Part shown: piece by piece, positions 53,295 through 63,975 of the stretch
How the letters are laid out: every line of letters starts with the position of its first letter
Numbering within the stretch: position 1 is the stretch's first letter
Source: Siphonodentalium dalli
Taxonomy: Eukaryota; Mollusca; Scaphopoda; Gadilida; Siphonodentaliidae
Assembly: GCA_032622095.1 (NCBI GenBank)
Contig: CP136063.1
Coordinates: 13,867,814-13,931,813 of the forward strand
DNA: 64,000 nt
Direction of reading: 5' to 3'
Program-made: the position numbers and the translations under genes
The notes under the pieces: generated by a model
What the model saw: only the letters and a program-made list of their open reading frames with translations
The model's database searches: none
Told to the model about the DNA's origin: nothing

Positions 53295-54683
53295 CAGGGT
53301 ACCCGCGACTCCTTGAAAATCCTTGAAAACCCTGGAATTAGAAAATGAGTTTGCAAGGACCCTTGAAAACCCTGGAATTCTCAACCCCTCCTTGAAAACC
53401 CTGGAAAAATCCAATTCTCGCCGATCGCGTAATGAAGTTAAATTAATATAACTCGCGGTGCTCCGTAATACGGAACCAAGAAGAGTAACACTTCGGTAAT
53501 TTCCGCTGGGTTCCGTCTGTTTACATCTGTTCATTTAGACTTGTGCATGCTGATGTAAGCGGCTCTCTGATTGGTTGTCACTACTTCGGTTCTCTATTTT
53601 CCACTAATCATGTCGCGCATACCATAGAAGATGTGTTAGTGTAGGAATATGTGATGCGGCCGGGGAAAACCCTGCGCTATTTTTCGCTTTCGTCTGCAGA
53701 CGATAACAAAAAATAATCATAATGCCCAGCGGAAAGTGCAAATATAATCCAAACTGGAAAACAAACACAAATTATATTAATTGGCTTGAAGCCGTAGAAG
53801 GCAATAAATTTTTGGCGAGATGTCGTATGTGCAGAAAAGATATCGATGTAAGCAACATGGGCGAGTCTGCGTTAAAATCTCACACAACGTCCACCAAACA
53901 TAATAAAGCTTGCCAAGAAAGACAATCGAATATTAATCTGCAGAATCTCTTTCGTTCACAAGAACCAAGTTCTACCAGTAGTACTAGCCCTATAATTTCA
54001 ACAGCAAGTCCAGCAACATCAGCATTAGCCTGTCTAGGTGTGACTTCAAGTGATGTTTTGAAAGCAGAACTAATGTGGAGTGTTAAAACAGTTACCAGCC
54101 ACTTTGGGTGGAACAGTTGTGTATCTATTGGAGAAACTTTCCGATTAATGTTTCCCGATTGCGACATTGCCAAGCAATTCTCAATTGGAGAGAACAAAGT
54201 GATGTATTTCAGTGTGTTCGGACTGGGTATGTACCTCGAACATATGATCTTAGATAAGATAAAAGCTGATAATATCCAAAACCTGGTGCTGATGTTTGAT
54301 GAAACACACAATAAATCGTTAGCGAAGAAACAATTGGATATATACGTGTGTTATTGGGACCCTATTACCAATGCAGTTGTTACCAATTATCTGCATTCCA
54401 GATTCTTAAGACATGGCCGAGCTGAAGACATACTACCTATTCTCATGTCTATGGTTGAAAATTTTAACGCTATTCATAAGATTGATCAGTTGTCAATGGA
54501 CGGACCAAACGTCAATTGGAAACAAGGTCGATTACTATTTACATATTGATTATTGACACATGACTGTCCTTGAAAACCCTTGAAATTTGAGTATATGCCT
54601 CCTTAAAAAAAACCTTGAATTTTGGCCCGCTACACTCTTTGAAAACCCTTGAATTTCATATGAAAATAGGTGCAGTAACCCTG
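53295..54683 (+). mobile_element. hAT element with 5-bp TCTAG duplication, internally deleted
   Basis: The termini are CAGGGTACCCGCG (from 53,295) and GTGCAGTAACCCTG (to 54,683). TCTAG directly precedes and directly follows, a perfect 5-bp target-site duplication. Near both ends are runs of CCTTGAAAACCCTGGAATT-like repeats (53,310-53,410 and 54,565-54,655), sub-terminal repeats typical of this hAT group. At 1,389 bp with only the N-terminal part of a transposase, it is non-autonomous. A 5-bp duplication suits the hAT5-type group rather than classical 8-bp hATs. Confidence 0.75.
53722..54549 (+). CDS. N-terminal part of a hAT transposase
   Basis: A 275-codon intact frame. The N-terminus has a BED-type zinc finger (ARCRMCRKDIDVSN...ALKSHTTSTKHNKAC, about residues 32-67), then a Ser/Thr linker, then the start of the catalytic core: LVLMFDETHNKSL (first acid) and QLSMDGPNVNWK (second, near residue 260). 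It ends four codons after TGACTGTCC-type terminal repeat sequence begins, so the C-terminal two thirds including the hAT dimerisation region are deleted. It could at most encode a DNA-binding fragment. Family pattern known; activity not expected. Confidence 0.7.
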   Translation: MPSGKCKYNPNWKTNTNYINWLEAVEGNKFLARCRMCRKDIDVSNMGESALKSHTTSTKHNKACQERQSNINLQNLFRSQEPSSTSSTSPIISTASPATSALACLGVTSSDVLKAELMWSVKTVTSHFGWNSCVSIGETFRLMFPDCDIAKQFSIGENKVMYFSVFGLGMYLEHMILDKIKADNIQNLVLMFDETHNKSLAKKQLDIYVCYWDPITNAVVTNYLHSRFLRHGRAEDILPILMSMVENFNAIHKIDQLSMDGPNVNWKQGRLLFTY

Positions 54684-54884
54684 TCTAGGCAACATTATTG
54701 ACAAACATATTTGGTGATATAGATTGAACGCCTTGCTTGGGCAGCCGTTAGTACTTGTGATGAGCCGATTACTAAAAATGTACGTTGTGCCGATTATTTA
54801 AGACCTCAATCGGCCGATTCCGATGCAGTTACCGATTGTTTCAGGAATGTTGTTAAATAATACAAAGTATTCAATTAAAATCGA

Positions 54885-57228
54885 TTACTTAGTGCTAAAT
54901 CGATTACTTAGTGCTGAATCGATTACTTAGTGCTGAATCGATTATCAATTACTTAGTGCTGAATCGATTACTTAGTGATGAATCGATTACTTAGTGCTGA
55001 ATCGATTACTTAGTGCTGAATCGATTACTTAGTGCTGAATCGATTACTTAGTGCTGAATCGATTATCAATTACTTAGTGCTGAATCAATTACTTAGTGCT
55101 GAATCAATTACTTAGTGCTGAATCAATTACTTAGTGCTGAATCGATTACTTAGTGCTGAATCGATTATCAATTACTTAGTGCTGAATCAATTACTTAGTG
55201 ATGAATCAATTACTTAGTGCTGAATCGATTACTTAGTGCTGAATCGATTACTTAGTGCTGAATCAATTACTTAGTGCTGAATCCATTACTTAGTGCTGAA
55301 TCAATTACTTAGTGATGAATCAATTACTTAGTGCTGAATCGATTACTTAGTGCTGAATCGATTACTTAGAGCTGAATCGATTATCAATTACTTAGTGCTG
55401 AATCGATTACTTAGTGCTGAATCCATTACTTAGTGCTGAATCGATTACTTAGTGCTGAATCGATTACTTAGTGCTGAATCAATTACTTAGTGCTGAATCC
55501 ATTACTTAGTGCTGAATCAATTACTTAGTGATGAATCAATTACTTAGTGCTGAATCGATTACTTAGTGCTGAATCGATTACTTAGTGCTGAATCGATTAT
55601 CAATTACTTAGTGCTGAATCGATTACTTAGTGCTGAATCCATTACTTAGTGCTGAATCAATTACTTAGTGCTGAATCGATTACTTAGTGCTGAATCCATT
55701 ACTTAGTGCTGAATCAATTACTTAGTGCTGAATCGATTACTTAGTGCTGAATCGATTACTTAGTGCTGAATCAATTACTTAGTGCTGAATCAATTACTTA
55801 GTGCTGAATCGATTACTTAGTGCTGAATCAATTACTTAGTGCTGAATCGATTACTTAGTGCTGAATCGATTACTTAGTGCTGAATCGATTACTTAGTGCT
55901 GAATCGATTATCAATTACTTAGTGCTGAATCGATTACTTAGTGATGAATCAATTACTTAGTGCTGAATCAATTACTTAGTGCTGAATTGATTACTTAGTG
56001 ATGAATCGATTATCAATTACTTAGTGCTGAATCAATTACTTAGTGCTGAATCAATTACTTAGTGCTGAATCGATTACTTAGTGCTGAATCGATTACTTAG
56101 TGCTGAATCGATTATCAATTACTTAGTGCTGAATCGATTACTTAGTGCTGAATCGATTACTTAGTGCTGAATCGATAATCAATTACTTAGTGCTGAATCG
56201 ATTACTTAGTGCTGAATCGATTACTTAGTGCTGAATCGATTACTTAGTGCTGAATCGATCACTTAGTGCTGAATCGATTATCAATTACTTAGTGCTGAAT
56301 CAATTACTTAGTGCTGAATCAATTACTTAGTGCTGAATCAATTACTTAGTGCTGAATCGATTACTTACCGCTATTCTCAAAGTAATTGACCAGAAAAACG
56401 GGGTGATACCCCGGTCATGACTGCGGTGATACCGATAATAAACGGTAGCGGTATCGAGATGGTCACGGCGGTGGAGTTACGGTATTGGGCGATAATGATA
56501 CCGCAGTCTTTTAGCGGGCAGCGCATTAATTTTTTTGAATACTGTGGTGATTTTCATGGAACTCTTTGAGGGGAGGTATTTACTCCCACATACTTGTTCG
56601 CATTAACAAGCGGTATCAGTACCGCGGTATTGTAGGATACTGCGATATAGTACCGCGGTATTAACGGGGTGACACCACGTTATTGGTGGTCAATTACTTT
56701 AAGTATAGCGGTAGTGCTGAATCAATTACTTAGTGCTGAATCAATTACTTAGTGCTGAATCGATTACTTAGTGCTGAATCGATTATCAATTACTTAGTGC
56801 TGAATCAATTACTTAGTGATGAATCAATTACTTAGTGCTGAATCGATTACTTAGTGCTGAATCGATTACTTAGTGCTGAATCGATTACTTAGTGCTGAAT
56901 CGATTACTTAGTGCTGAATCGATTACTTAGTGCTGAATCAATTACTTAGTGCTGAATCGATTACTTAGTGCTGAATCAATTACTTAGTGCTGAATCGATT
57001 ACTTAGTGCTGAATCGATTATCAATTACTTAGTGCTGAATCAATTACTTAGTGCTGAATCGATTATCGATTACTTAGTGCTGAATCAATTACTTAGTGCT
57101 GAATCGATTACTTAGTGCTGAATCGATTACTTAGTGCTGAATCAATTACTTAGTGCTGAATCAATTACTTAGTGCTGAATCAATTACTTAGTGCTGAATC
57201 AATTACTTAGTGCTGAATCAATTACTTT
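54885..57228. repeat. 19-bp minisatellite, about 100 units
   Basis: The unit ATTACTTAGTGCTGAATCG (variants in the last base C/A context: ATCGATT, ATCAATT, ATCCATT; TGC/TGA) is repeated across 2.3 kb, interrupted by a MITE at 56,368-56,711. A longer variant with inserted ATCAATT (ATTATCAATT) recurs about every 100-220 bases (54,940; 55,060; 55,165; 55,380; 55,587...), suggesting higher-order units. The unit length excludes coding and it has TAG/TGA in all frames. Left and right ends fade into unique sequence. Confidence 0.9.
56368..56711. mobile_element. MITE inserted in the minisatellite at TA
   Basis: The minisatellite unit ATTACTTAGTGCTG is split after ACTTA, and TA is duplicated (56,366-56,367 and 56,712-56,713). 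The termini are CCGCTATTCTCAAAGTAATT at the left and AATTACTTTAAGTATAGCGG at the right, continuing inward through TGACCA. The interior is GC-richer, with ACCGCGGTA-type words. TA duplication suggests Tc1/mariner-type mobilisation. 344 bp, no ORF. Confidence 0.85.
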
Positions 57229-58202
57229 GTTTGGAGATGGAAGTGTTGAATACTAAAAATTAGGTGTCGATATTCACTGTTATACCGGTGTATCGCGATA
57301 CACTGCTTCAAGATACACGCATCGGTCTGAACGCAAAAATATCGGCGTGACAATGAAACAGCCGTTCGCACGATGAATTTCATGAAAGGAACACTGCTTC
57401 CAAGTTACCGGTATGTAGCTTGTCTTACATGTACGATGTGACTATGACAGTGGGCACCGAGAAAGACAAACAATTTGAACACTTCGTTTGCGGGATTCGT
57501 CATGTGGGGAATGGACTCCATTTCGGCGCGACTACTGACATGAACATTGCTGTCCCAAGCCAAGTACTCGGGTTCCGGGCGAGTGCCCCGCGACAACTGC
57601 GGTATTGGTTCACTTGTCGAAGGCGACCAACGCCAAGTTTCGTTAGCACCGAGCTAGACTCGAATCCACGACCGTAACGACCATTGGATTGGCTTTCCAT
57701 ACACTCCCGCTCAGAGTCATTTGTCGTTCGCGCAGATCAGTTTGCCTTGGGAAATTGGCTGTACGGGAAATGTGTAACGGGTGGCTTGCCGTTCCCATTT
57801 CCTGTTGCCGTATGAACATGAAATTGATACTCTCTACTGTGGCATATTCAAAATGTGCTAAATAATTTTGATCCAGATATGATGTATATGATAATGTGGC
57901 ATTAGTTACGAGCAGGACACAACTGTTTTGGATGACACCTACTCAAATAATTGTTAATCAACACATAAAACACTTAATACGGTTAAGGGCTATTTAAATA
58001 CATTAGTAAGTCCCCAAACTAAATATAATAGGGCAATGAACTTGTGTGGCATCTCAATTTTTGGGCTTTTTATATACCTCATAATTAATGATATATGCCC
58101 CACACCTATGTTTTCATATTTATTCATTAATAAACATAACTTTCAGCTATAATTTTGCAATCTGAGTCAGTTTCTTAAATGAGCGTTATGCTTAAATTTT
58201 AG
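57229..58202. other. Intron-like stretch; possible SINE-like piece at 57,420-57,720
   Basis: An 85-codon ORF (57,420-57,677) has no domain. ACTCGAATCCACGACCG at 57,658-57,674 resembles a tRNA B box in a SINE, but no A box or tail is convincing. The remainder is AT-rich. Confidence 0.3.
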
Positions 58203-58292
58203 AGAAAGATGCCGAGATGTCAGATGCTCTAGCAGAAGGTCCGGCAGAAACAGGTGGTCAAGCAGAAACAGGTGGTCCAGATTATCATCCTG
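58203..58292 (+). CDS. Putative second exon (EKDAEMSD...)
   Basis: An acceptor TTTTAG ends at 58,202 and a donor CCTG|GTGAGC follows 58,292; the exon is 90 nt and phase 1 at both ends, matching the exon ending at 53,222. It encodes EKDAEMSDALAEGPAETGGQ with a short internal AETGG repeat. The next acceptor-bounded segment (58,472-58,555, CAG|GGATAC to AACAG|GTGTAA) would add five residues and a stop in phase. It is either the terminal exon or a misjudged boundary. Function unknown. Confidence 0.4.
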
Positions 58293-58891
58293 GTGAGCAT
58301 ATTTCATCAATTGTACGGTTCATATTCATAATACAACAATACCATGTGTTGTGAGGTGTGTTTTATTTCAACTCGTTATGATTTTTCGCGAGGTAGAGAC
58401 TTGTTAGAATCAGGTCTGTGAGACTGTATGTTACATTTACTTATTTCAGTGTTTTATTTTCTATTTTTCAGGGATACTTCGGATCTAAATCCTGTTCATC
58501 ACATGCACTATCTATCAGAAATTCAAAGCAAATGTCAGACAACTACCTTGAACAGGTGTAAAATTCACATTCACAATCAATGTCTACAGTGATTAAATGG
58601 AACTAAAAAGCTAATATATTAGAATAACATGCCCGGTGGTATCATTTAAAACAAATGTTGTGAATGTAGAGAACTGTGTAACTATGTTAATGTATAACCT
58701 ACTTTATAAGATAAGAGTGCAGACTCTGTGGAATTGGTGTTTGGGTGTTTGTGATATACACTGTACCCGCCATGGCTTAGATCAGAGTAAAATTATCTAT
58801 TGAACCAGTGACTTATCTCTGTAAATGTGACTCTACACTTATACCCTAACTCTTCAATACATGGTCCCTCGAACCGGATAGCAACGACGCT
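58293..58891. other. Intron or 3' sequence; possible terminal exon at 58,472-58,555
   Basis: Canonical acceptor and donor bound 58,472-58,555. In phase it closes quickly at TAA (58,486); in another frame it is open (SDLNPVHHMHYLSEI). No further feature. Confidence 0.3.
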
Positions 58892-59215
58892 ATGGATACG
58901 GATCAGTACACGGAGATGGCTCGTCATAGAGCAGCCATCAGATGTCACATTACCCGAATAACAGCGGAGGCTGATGACATTACGAAGAAGGAGGAGCAAC
59001 CCTCAACTGACGAAATCGAAAGTCTGGAGCGGTTGATGGAATCGGCGGGAAAGAAGATGCAAGCTGTTGAAGAACTCAGCGATAAAATGCTTTCCATGAT
59101 CCCTTTCGACAAACAAGCTGAATACACAAAGAGATGATATTCCGGAAGATGCGTCATATCACGATTCGAGGAAGACACTTATTTCAAGAATATGTGTACG
59201 TTAGAAAATTTGAAC
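58892..59215 (+). pseudogene. Coiled-coil N-terminus resembling BEL/Pao-type DUF1759 proteins
   Basis: Frame 58,892-59,137 gives RHRAAIRCHITRITAEADDI, then EIESLERLMESAGKKMQAV and LSDKMLSMI. This is the R-x-x-I-x-x-x-x-TR helix followed by a leucine-spaced coiled coil that opens many BEL/Pao retroelement Gag proteins. One frame over, DDIPEDASYHDSRKTLISRI continues the pattern to about 59,210, so there is a one-base frameshift near 59,130. No protease or RT follows. Assignment is tentative. Confidence 0.4.
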
Positions 59216-59400
59216 ACATGCTAATAACCATGCAGCATTGACAAATACGCGTGGTACAATTTAATGGACCATAGTACCCTGGAAAATCTGTACTGGCCTA
59301 CTGATAGCCAATTCTCTTGTATAAGTATGATATGCACAATAAAATAACTCTATTATATATTCCATTGTTAATAAACTAATCAAGTTTAATCATATTTCAG

Positions 59401-59500
59401 CGAGCTACGAAAAAATTCTGCAGAAATGGAAGCTATCAGAGATCCAGTCAGATGTTGGGTCTACCACTGATGATGGGGCCGCTCGAAAAAAGCTGCGATG
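59401..59500 (+). CDS. Putative middle exon of a DUF4806-type gene (gene A)
   Basis: An acceptor ATATTTCAG ends at 59,400; a strong donor GATG|GTGAGT follows 59,500. The encoded SYEKILQKWKLSEIQSDVGS and TTDDGAARKKLRW match the middle motif of DUF4806-associated proteins (A/Y-x-x-K-x-x-K-x-AE-x-x-SDx-S, then a Lys/Arg patch). The same motif occurs in the exon at 62,191 (gene B). The N-terminal exon of gene A is not identified. Confidence 0.45.
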
Positions 59501-60918
59501 GTGAGTTGGTTCATTAATCTCACCAAACCCGTGCTATTGAATACTATCCAAAACAATCTTCTATCATAACAAAATCAGATTTACAACTTCCGGTGCCGAT
59601 TCCATTGTTATAATTTGAATTGTGATATCAGAGGTCAACTGTATTTAGTCACATAGTGACAATCTCAGACTACATGGAGACAATCTCAGATTGCATAGAG
59701 ACATTGATAGAAATTAAAATATTCATCACAGACGATGTATATTAAGTATTTTAAAGTGCTGGGTGTTAGATCGCTTGTAATTGTTTTCATGAACAGACCA
59801 TTCAGGCGATACCATATAGCGAGAATACCATTAGGGTGTTCCATAGCTACATTCCAAACGTCAAATGTCCCATATTGATTGTTTATATTGTTTTATTCCA
59901 CAGTTATAAGTGATAATGTGTCTAATTAACATTTGTAACAAAATTACACAATCAAATTTCTGGTCTCTGTTAACAGTAACCAATATTATTCGTTAGCTAA
60001 ACAACCACACATTTTTATACCAGAAAATATTTGAAATATAATCAATATTAATTGATAGAAGCATTTCCGGACAGGGGTCTTCTATTCATATCTAATATTT
60101 ATTATCCTGGTAACTATATAACATGTTTACAAAGAGACAAACCATCTTTAATTGGGTATTAGAATCTATTCAGTTTTTTAGTTTACTTTACCAGCTTGCC
60201 TTGTTGCGAATTATGTTTCGTATATTATTGAACCCATTTTGTTGCATCATTACTCAAGTATTACATGTGCTACAGTGAGAAGTTATCACTGGTCAATTGC
60301 GTCACATCGAACTAGACAGTGTTCAGTGGGCAGCGACACTTCATGTCTTTGATGATCAACATAAAAGAAACCGCGTCTACATGTGCATACATTGGGTTCA
60401 GTTCAGGTTATGGAGTTCACCACTCGTGCATGACTGATGGCAGTGGCACCGTTAAAGGAACAATGCAATAAGGCTTTAAGAAGTTAATATGTGTTAACTG
60501 TTACAGATTATGTGATAATATGACCATGTAATGGCACTGCTGCACATAGGTAGTGCTTCCCTTCATAACCCTCACCCCCCTCCACGACTAATCGACTAGC
60601 AGATTTCGGGATCGACTTTTGCATGCATGTGAAAAAGATGATGCGACTAATAGTTTTAAAATATTTTGTTTATAAATGTTTTTCTCATTCATATCTATCA
60701 TGAATAAAATAGCCACCTTTAGAAGTACATTGATTAAACTCACTAAAATATAAATAGCAGTGTAATTTGATGTTAACATTCGTTTCCTGCATAAATGTTT
60801 GATCAAAAGTCAATTGTTCAAAAATAAAATCAGCTACGAATAAGTGATATTTATTATATTCCATCAATTCCACCACTGAAAAGGGTATTAATAGTATTTA
60901 CAAACTATTTTTTTCCAG
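59501..60918. other. Intron-like; TTAAAGATGG MITE relative at 60,030-60,165
   Basis: TTGATAGAAGCATTTCCGGA (60,053) and the bases to ACCATCTTTAATTGG (60,146) match the 25.8-kb MITE right half. Otherwise no feature is recognised. It ends in TTTTTTTCCAG (60,908-60,918), a good acceptor. Confidence 0.4.
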
Positions 60919-61111
60919 GCGTCTCAATTGAATGAGGGACAGATGACCGCTGGATTGTGTACAATATAATGGCGAAAGCATTACACAACAATCTGACATT
61001 GAAACTAAATTGGACAGTCAATGGTGCAACAAAAAATAATGCATTCAAAAATTGTCCAAAGATTATACAGTGCATGTTGAGTCAGTATCAGACATGTATA
61101 TTATTTAATTA
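60919..61111 (+). pseudogene. C-terminal DUF4806-like exon of gene A
   Basis: After the acceptor at 60,918, the frame reads to an in-frame TGA at 60,932-60,934, then GTDDRWIVYNIMAKALHNNL, TLKLNWTVNGATKNNAFKN and CPKIIQCML, closing at TGA about 61,111. The order (GG-x-D, RxIM-x-x-L-x-x-x-L, x-x-NW-x-G, K-x-AF, l-x-x-I) is that of DUF4806, a domain of unknown function. The early stop suggests decay or a slightly different splice site. The joint from 59,500 does not preserve this frame by simple ligation, so an intervening exon may be missing. Confidence 0.45.
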
Positions 61112-61977
61112 TTGACTTTCTGTTTAATCCTCAGTATTATCACTTTATGGAAGATTTCATAGACCAAATCTTCTCTGTCCACACCAGCCTGGGATATCAG
61201 TTGGGTGGATTCTGTTTTGGACTGTGTCTTGCCCTGATCTCTAATCTTGGGGCATCTAGCCATACATGTATACAGTTGTACATGTACATTTAAAGACATA
61301 TTATGGACTTGTTCGGGTGCGTGAAATTGAAAAGTTAGTACTCAGGCGCTATGCCAACAAGTGGAATCTACATGTAGCATTCCACTAACATGCGGTCGAA
61401 AATATCCCCAAAAATTCGACTATGCCACACCATAGAAAACATCGTCTGAACTACTGGTACACCCAATTATATATATTTACATCTCGATTCGGGACGCAAC
61501 TAATATAACACAAATTATTTCGCCATCGAGAGTTATTGCATTTAATTAATATATACATGTAGGAATGACTGTGTATCGTCAATTTGGATTAACATTTGTA
61601 ACAACTAACTACTTTGATCACCATACCAGAGTGCTTCACATCACTTCAACTCGGGTGCTAGTATAAATCAGATTTGGTTGATAGACCAGCTTTGGGGGGG
61701 GAAGGATATTTCCGCAGTTTCTTACCATTTTTGGACACAGAAAACATAAACATTTTCAGGCTGTAAACCTATAATGTACATACCGGCATATTGTAACATA
61801 CAGTACCGGTATATGCAATTGTACTTCAGTACCAAAAAAATTGGGCTTTACACACTCTCCTTATTAACCATATTTGTATTATTTTGTTTCAACACGGCAG
61901 TATTTATTGCCATATTGTGATATATTATTGACGTTCTCTTCTCACATGGGCTAATGTAGTTTTTACTACTTTTTCAG
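61112..61977. other. Intergenic or intronic; dispersed phrase at 61,194-61,240
   Basis: CAGTTGGGTGGATTCTGTTT (61,196 on) repeats the phrase at 41,716. It ends with ACTTTTTCAG (61,968-61,977), a strong acceptor. Confidence 0.4.
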
Positions 61978-62119
61978 AGACGCACATGTACCATGTTGTT
62001 GAATTCTATGAAGAAGAAAAATGCCTGTCCCCCCCTGTCGCAATTGTAAGTTCGAGGTGGCTTAAACTCACATCGGAGAATAGAGGCAACACCTACTGGC
62101 CGACTGATGACTGCACCAA
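61978..62119 (+). CDS. N-terminal exon of a DUF4806-type gene (gene B)
   Basis: Between acceptor TTTTTCAG (61,977) and donor CCAA|GTAAGC (62,119/62,120). THMYHVVEFYEEEKCLSPPV, then AIVSSRWLKL and GNTYWPTDDCTK, follow the small N-terminal domain typical of DUF4806 proteins (VVEF...VVPSSWL...CYWP). The upstream first exon is not identified. As the exon lies only ~870 bases after the C-terminal exon of gene A and on the same strand, the two look like tandem paralogues. Confidence 0.5.
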
Positions 62120-62190
62120 GTAAGCTAAACATCACTCCGAAATAAAAAAGACTTGGACAAATCACAATATTAAAGCGCTATATACCACAG

Positions 62191-62281
62191 GTAAATACTG
62201 CAATGTATTATTAAAAATGAAGAAAGCAGAGACCGTGTCTGATGTCGCATCAGGGGATGACTCATCTCCAAAGCGGAAACG
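62191..62281 (+). CDS. Middle exon of gene B
   Basis: Acceptor ATACCACAG ends at 62,190; donor AAACG|GTTAGT follows 62,281. The open frame KYCNVLLKMKKAETVSDVAS then GDDSSPKRKR carries the same K-x-AE-x-x-SDVxS plus basic patch as the gene A exon at 59,401. Direct ligation to the 62,119 donor creates an immediate TAA, so a small exon between them is missing, or gene B is broken. No C-terminal DUF4806 exon is seen downstream in the window. Confidence 0.45.
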
Positions 62282-63828
62282 GTTAGTTTACTTTTCTTTT
62301 GTGTATCATTTTACCTTAAACATGAAGGAGACTAGTCCAAGTCTTCTCGTACTAAAACCAGCTAAGATATTGGGATGGCTAGATGCTGGCATTTAGTCCG
62401 AGATCGCCTCCATAGCCTTTTTATGACACAAGTTATGCCCAGGGTTTGTGGCGGGAATTTGTGGTGTAATTTACTCGATTTACCTAACAAATCAATACAT
62501 GATGCTATATACATCGGAAAGAGTGACATCTTATGGTCATAATGGTGTATAATAATCTAACTTTCATCTTAAATTACACATAGAATATTCCGGTTGCTTG
62601 CCACCAACATCGCTTTGTTTATGTTTGTTTACGTTTTAACTAAAAGCCGAAGTGTTCCGAGGAACTTTGGCATAGTCCGGAGTTTGTTTTGGCCGAGACA
62701 AATTTTGATACAAACAAGATGGCAACCCCCATATTTATTCTAATGCTCGTTGTGTTTACACTATTTTAAGCTGTGAGAGGGTTATAATACCCATAATTTA
62801 TTTAATGTACATGTATTACATCTGTATCTTCAATGTTTACTTAATCTTTGTATGTATTTATTTATTTATTGACACACATAATTATGATTACAATGGAGAA
62901 TTCATCGTCATGTGCGTGGTTAGTAGAAAATATACAGAATATTTTCACCGGAAAATGCCGACCACAGTTCGCGAGGTCAACTGAGTTCGCATACTTTTAA
63001 AAATATGGAAACACTGCGGTAAATGTCTTTTTTCACATTAAATTACCGCTTTCAATTTGGGTTTACATGGGTACTATCCTCGATTTTCCATATTTGGGAC
63101 GTGACTATTCCCCACATCTCCTTATTTGGCACGTTCACAAAATTATAACAAAAATTACGGACTCGCTTCGAAAAATAAATCAGCGTATATTATTTATCAA
63201 AACGCCGTTCAAAGCACAATTTTGCACACATAAAACGTCTGAGTATACTACATATTTTCCGTGTAATTCGGTTTAATCAGAAGTAATCTGTTCATATTTT
63301 GTTAACAAATAAACATTTTCACCAGTCAGAGTCCAGTCTCACCGTGTAGTATCCAATATTTATTCCTTGAATCCTTCAGAAATTATCTTCCAAGAATTAA
63401 ATCCAAATATAAGAATTACATCACTAAACTTGAACTATATCGATGTTATTCACCATTATCCGTCAGATAATCCGTTCAAAATAAAAAAATCGTCTGCTTT
63501 TAAACTATAAAGCCAGTGCCTGTGTGGTCTGATGAAATTGACACGCAATCTCAGATGAAATTGACATACCACAACCACAGGGTCACAGCTAACGCGCTAG
63601 TGAAAGTTACATGGTCATGTCAAGCAAATAATTGGTGTTCATTTCTACATGTATATTCAATGTAAACAAATGATTTGTTCGAGAAAAAGGGAGTTGAATG
63701 TATGAATGCATTTTGAAACGAAAATAATGTGTGAATCGCTTTCGTGAAAAATTTGAAGTTTGTAATTTTTTTTTTAAATTGAAAAAAGTCATTTCTGAGA
63801 ACATGTATATATATACGGTCGGCTAATA
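62282..63828. other. No gene recognised
   Basis: AT-rich; small ORFs only. An intron of gene B or intergenic DNA. Confidence 0.4.
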
Positions 63829-63975
63829 TAATAAATAGTGTACGGCTTGTGGGTGACTTTCCCAAAATAGTGGTCATCGAGGAGGAATAGTCACCTCCGC
63901 TGCGCGTCGGTGACTATTCCTCCTCGATGACCACTATTTTGGGATAGTCACCGACAAGCCGTACACTATTTATAT
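63829..63975. mobile_element. Palindromic MITE (about 147 bp)
   Basis: ATAAATAGTGTACGGCTTG at the left is complemented by CAAGCCGTACACTATTTAT at the right. Inward, CCAAAATAGTGGTCATCGAG and GAGGAATAGTCACC continue the symmetry to a GCTGCGCG centre near 63,903. A few mismatches (GTGGGTGACTTTCCC versus GGGATAGTCACCGAC) show slight divergence of the arms. Confidence 0.75.

Noticed and set aside
54885-57228. Regular short repeats resembling a CRISPR array
   Set aside because: Units are contiguous 19-mers without spacers, in a eukaryotic intron-bearing context with no cas-like genes.
57420-57720. Possible SINE or tRNA-like piece with ACTCGAATCC
   Set aside because: Only a B-box-like word is visible; insufficient to call an RNA gene or a SINE.
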